Shown piece by piece: positions 63,536-64,000 of a stretch of DNA of 64,000 bases; the first letter of the stretch is position 1; each line of letters starts with the position of its first letter. The stretch covers positions 620,001 to 684,000 of the forward strand of contig NZ_CP109009.1 of the NCBI RefSeq assembly GCF_036226685.1, read 5' to 3'. Below the pieces are notes generated by a model. That model did not search any database. It saw only the letters and a list, made by a program, of their open reading frames with translations, and was not told the origin of the DNA. The stretch comes from Streptomyces sp. NBC_00690. Its GTDB lineage: Bacteria; Actinomycetota; Actinomycetes; Streptomycetales; Streptomycetaceae. Both the position numbers and the translations under genes were made by a program.

Positions 63536-64000
63536 ATGACGGCCACCTCGGAGCTGCACGCATCCGAGCTGGTGGTCTACCACGGCCAGAAGGAAGCCGC
63601 CCGCCACGAACGGCTGATTGCCAAAGGCCAGGTCCGACTGAATCTGGACCGCTACCTGGAAGCCCTGGCCAGAAAGCCCGGCGCGTTTCCCGGAGCGACG
63701 GCGCTCGAACAGGCCCGGTCGGCAGGAAAGTTCACCCCTGTCCACGACGCGTGGTGGGCGGCGGCCTGCAAGGCTCACGGAGACCGGGACGGCACGCGGG
63801 CCCTGATCGAAGTACTCCTGCTTGGCCGCCACATCGCCCACGAGCATCTGGTCGCCGGGCTCGCCGCAGCCTTACGAGCCGGCGCCCTGACCGCGGACGC
63901 GGTCGCCCTGGAAGCGCGGAAAGCGGCTGAAGCCGACGAGGTCGTTGCCCCTCTCGCTCCGGCGGAGCCGGAACGGGCCAATGTGACCTTCCCGACCGAA
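63536..64000 (+). pseudogene. IS21-family transposase (IstA), C-terminal part, cut by the window edge
   Basis: The frame is open from ATG 63536 to the last base and reads LHASELVVYHGQKEAARHER, LIAKGQVRLNLDRYLEALAR, KPGAFPGATALEQARSAGKF and HIAHEHLVAGLAAALRAGAL. This is the C-terminal Mu-type domain region of IstA. The catalytic RNase H domain that should precede it is missing: 60 bases upstream the STAS gene ends. It is thus a 5'-truncated fragment that continues beyond the window. Confidence 0.75.

Noticed and set aside
1..64000. Search for tRNA, rRNA, CRISPR arrays, PKS/NRPS modules, toxin-antitoxin pairs
   Set aside because: None was recognised on either strand; the only biosynthetic loci seen are the graspetide and siderophore operons.

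Overview
The window is chromosomal DNA from a Streptomyces-type actinomycete. The coding sequence is very GC-rich with strongly GC-biased third positions, and GTG/TTG starts behind AGGAGG-like ribosome sites and ATGA/GTGA stop-start overlaps are common. Several small families typical of streptomycetes are present (DUF6296, DUF6397, DUF3311, SPW repeat, roadblock/LC7). No rRNA, tRNA, CRISPR array or replication origin was recognised. All product names come from reading the translated sequence; no database search was possible.

Left part (0.4-23.3 kb). A BlaI-like repressor and a nucleotidyltransferase are followed by a carbon-uptake locus. It holds a monocarboxylate-type sodium symporter translationally coupled to an ECF sigma factor and a small membrane protein, opposite DUF3311, CstA and a YbdD-like protein. 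Next come a two-gene graspetide (ATP-grasp RiPP) cluster with a divergent HD-domain protein, and a four-gene NRPS-independent siderophore operon (ATP-grasp ligase, two IucA/IucC synthetases, PLP decarboxylase). The operon diverges from a FhuF-like 2Fe-2S protein across two iron boxes. A cation/proton antiporter, a beta-lactamase-fold serine hydrolase, DUF6296, an iron-box-controlled DUF2470 protein and a membrane-anchored AA10 lytic polysaccharide monooxygenase complete this part.

Middle part (23.5-51.2 kb). Mostly ordinary accessory and housekeeping genes: two SRPBCC proteins, an SPW membrane protein, a large NB-ARC-type ATPase, the threonine catabolic pair kbl-tdh with a LysR regulator, one IS5-family element, DUF6397 and roadblock proteins, a GNAT, a methyltransferase, a fatty acid desaturase, an SNF2 helicase/SWIM zinc-finger pair, a phytase-like esterase, a Tat-exported amidase, and a GAF regulator next to an aldehyde dehydrogenase.

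Right part (51.3-64 kb). This is a mobile-DNA graveyard: a tyrosine integrase with its excisionase, a truncated IS110 with its 5' non-coding region, and an IS630-family unit. That unit's 30-bp terminal repeats enclose an unknown 484-residue passenger gene as well as a frameshifted transposase. An IS5-family element abuts its right TA, a third IS5-type element has a TTA target duplication, and an IS21 fragment runs off the window. Broken host genes lie between them. The main items for follow-up are the IS630 unit with its cargo, the vibrioferrin-like siderophore operon without transporters, and the minimal graspetide locus.
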